From Paralichthys olivaceus (taxonomy: Eukaryota > Chordata > Actinopteri > Pleuronectiformes > Paralichthyidae), in contig NC_091116.1 of the NCBI RefSeq assembly GCF_024713975.1, positions 12,678,986-12,742,985 on the forward strand: 64,000 bases of DNA, read 5' to 3'. This document shows, piece by piece, positions 63,958 through 64,000 of the stretch (position 1 is the stretch's first letter; each line of letters begins with the position of its first letter). Below the pieces are notes generated by a model, which saw nothing but the letters and a program-made list of their open reading frames with translations, had not been told where the DNA came from and did not search any database. The position numbers and the translations under genes were made by a program.

Positions 63958-64000
63958 GTACGATGACCAACTTCAAATATTACAGATACAAACACGGAAA

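Overview
The window is vertebrate nuclear DNA and most likely comes from a teleost with a compact genome, probably a percomorph. The evidence is spliced genes with GT-AG introns, many of only 75-130 bp, many (GT)n/(CA)n microsatellites, and proteins that align from memory to fish/human families. No bacterial or viral genes were seen. The five multi-exon genes that can be named are dpp10, an alpha-tubulin gene, nr4a2, gpd2 and fam171b. In human, dpp10, nr4a2, gpd2 and fam171b all lie on the long arm of chromosome 2, so the window looks like a block of conserved synteny. NR4A2/GPD2 are also head-to-head neighbours in human.

Layout. Positions 1-2149 are upstream of dpp10 and contain a 10-bp minisatellite. 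dpp10 (+, 2150-20115) has 26 coding exons and encodes 793 aa. It is a catalytically dead DPP-IV-like Kv4 channel auxiliary subunit. Next, converging on it, is an alpha-tubulin gene (-, 28461-23857, 4 coding exons, 449 aa) with a TATA promoter. After about 4.6 kb without a gene comes nr4a2 (-, 36751-33761, 6 coding exons, 587 aa, a Nurr1-type orphan nuclear receptor). It diverges from gpd2 (+, 41143-51833, 16 coding exons, 727 aa, the mitochondrial FAD glycerol-3-phosphate dehydrogenase). About 3.5 kb of non-coding DNA follows.

The least expected gene lies at 58287-55943 on the minus strand. It is a two-exon, TATA-driven gene for a 753-aa protein built almost wholly of tandem repeats: a 67-residue unit about 4.5 times and a 35/39-residue coiled-coil unit about 9 times. 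The two blocks are separated by a linker with a KETQT sequence that fits the LC8 (dynein light chain) binding consensus. I do not recognise the family. The window ends inside fam171b (+, from 60436; 6 exons seen, 329 aa, the membrane segment lies beyond the end).

The named genes do not form a pathway. dpp10, nr4a2 and fam171b are neuronal in other vertebrates, while gpd2 and alpha-tubulin act in general metabolism and the cytoskeleton. The most interesting signals are the repeat protein and its LC8-like motif; the set of short, stop-free, multiple-of-three introns in gpd2 (and two in dpp10); GT repeats abutting several 3' splice sites; an Asp at the dead nucleophile position of dpp10; a cluster of tRNA box-B-like motifs in the tubulin first intron; three perfect hairpins; and possible conserved enhancers in and around gpd2/nr4a2. 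All exon boundaries were read by eye from splice consensus and family resemblance.
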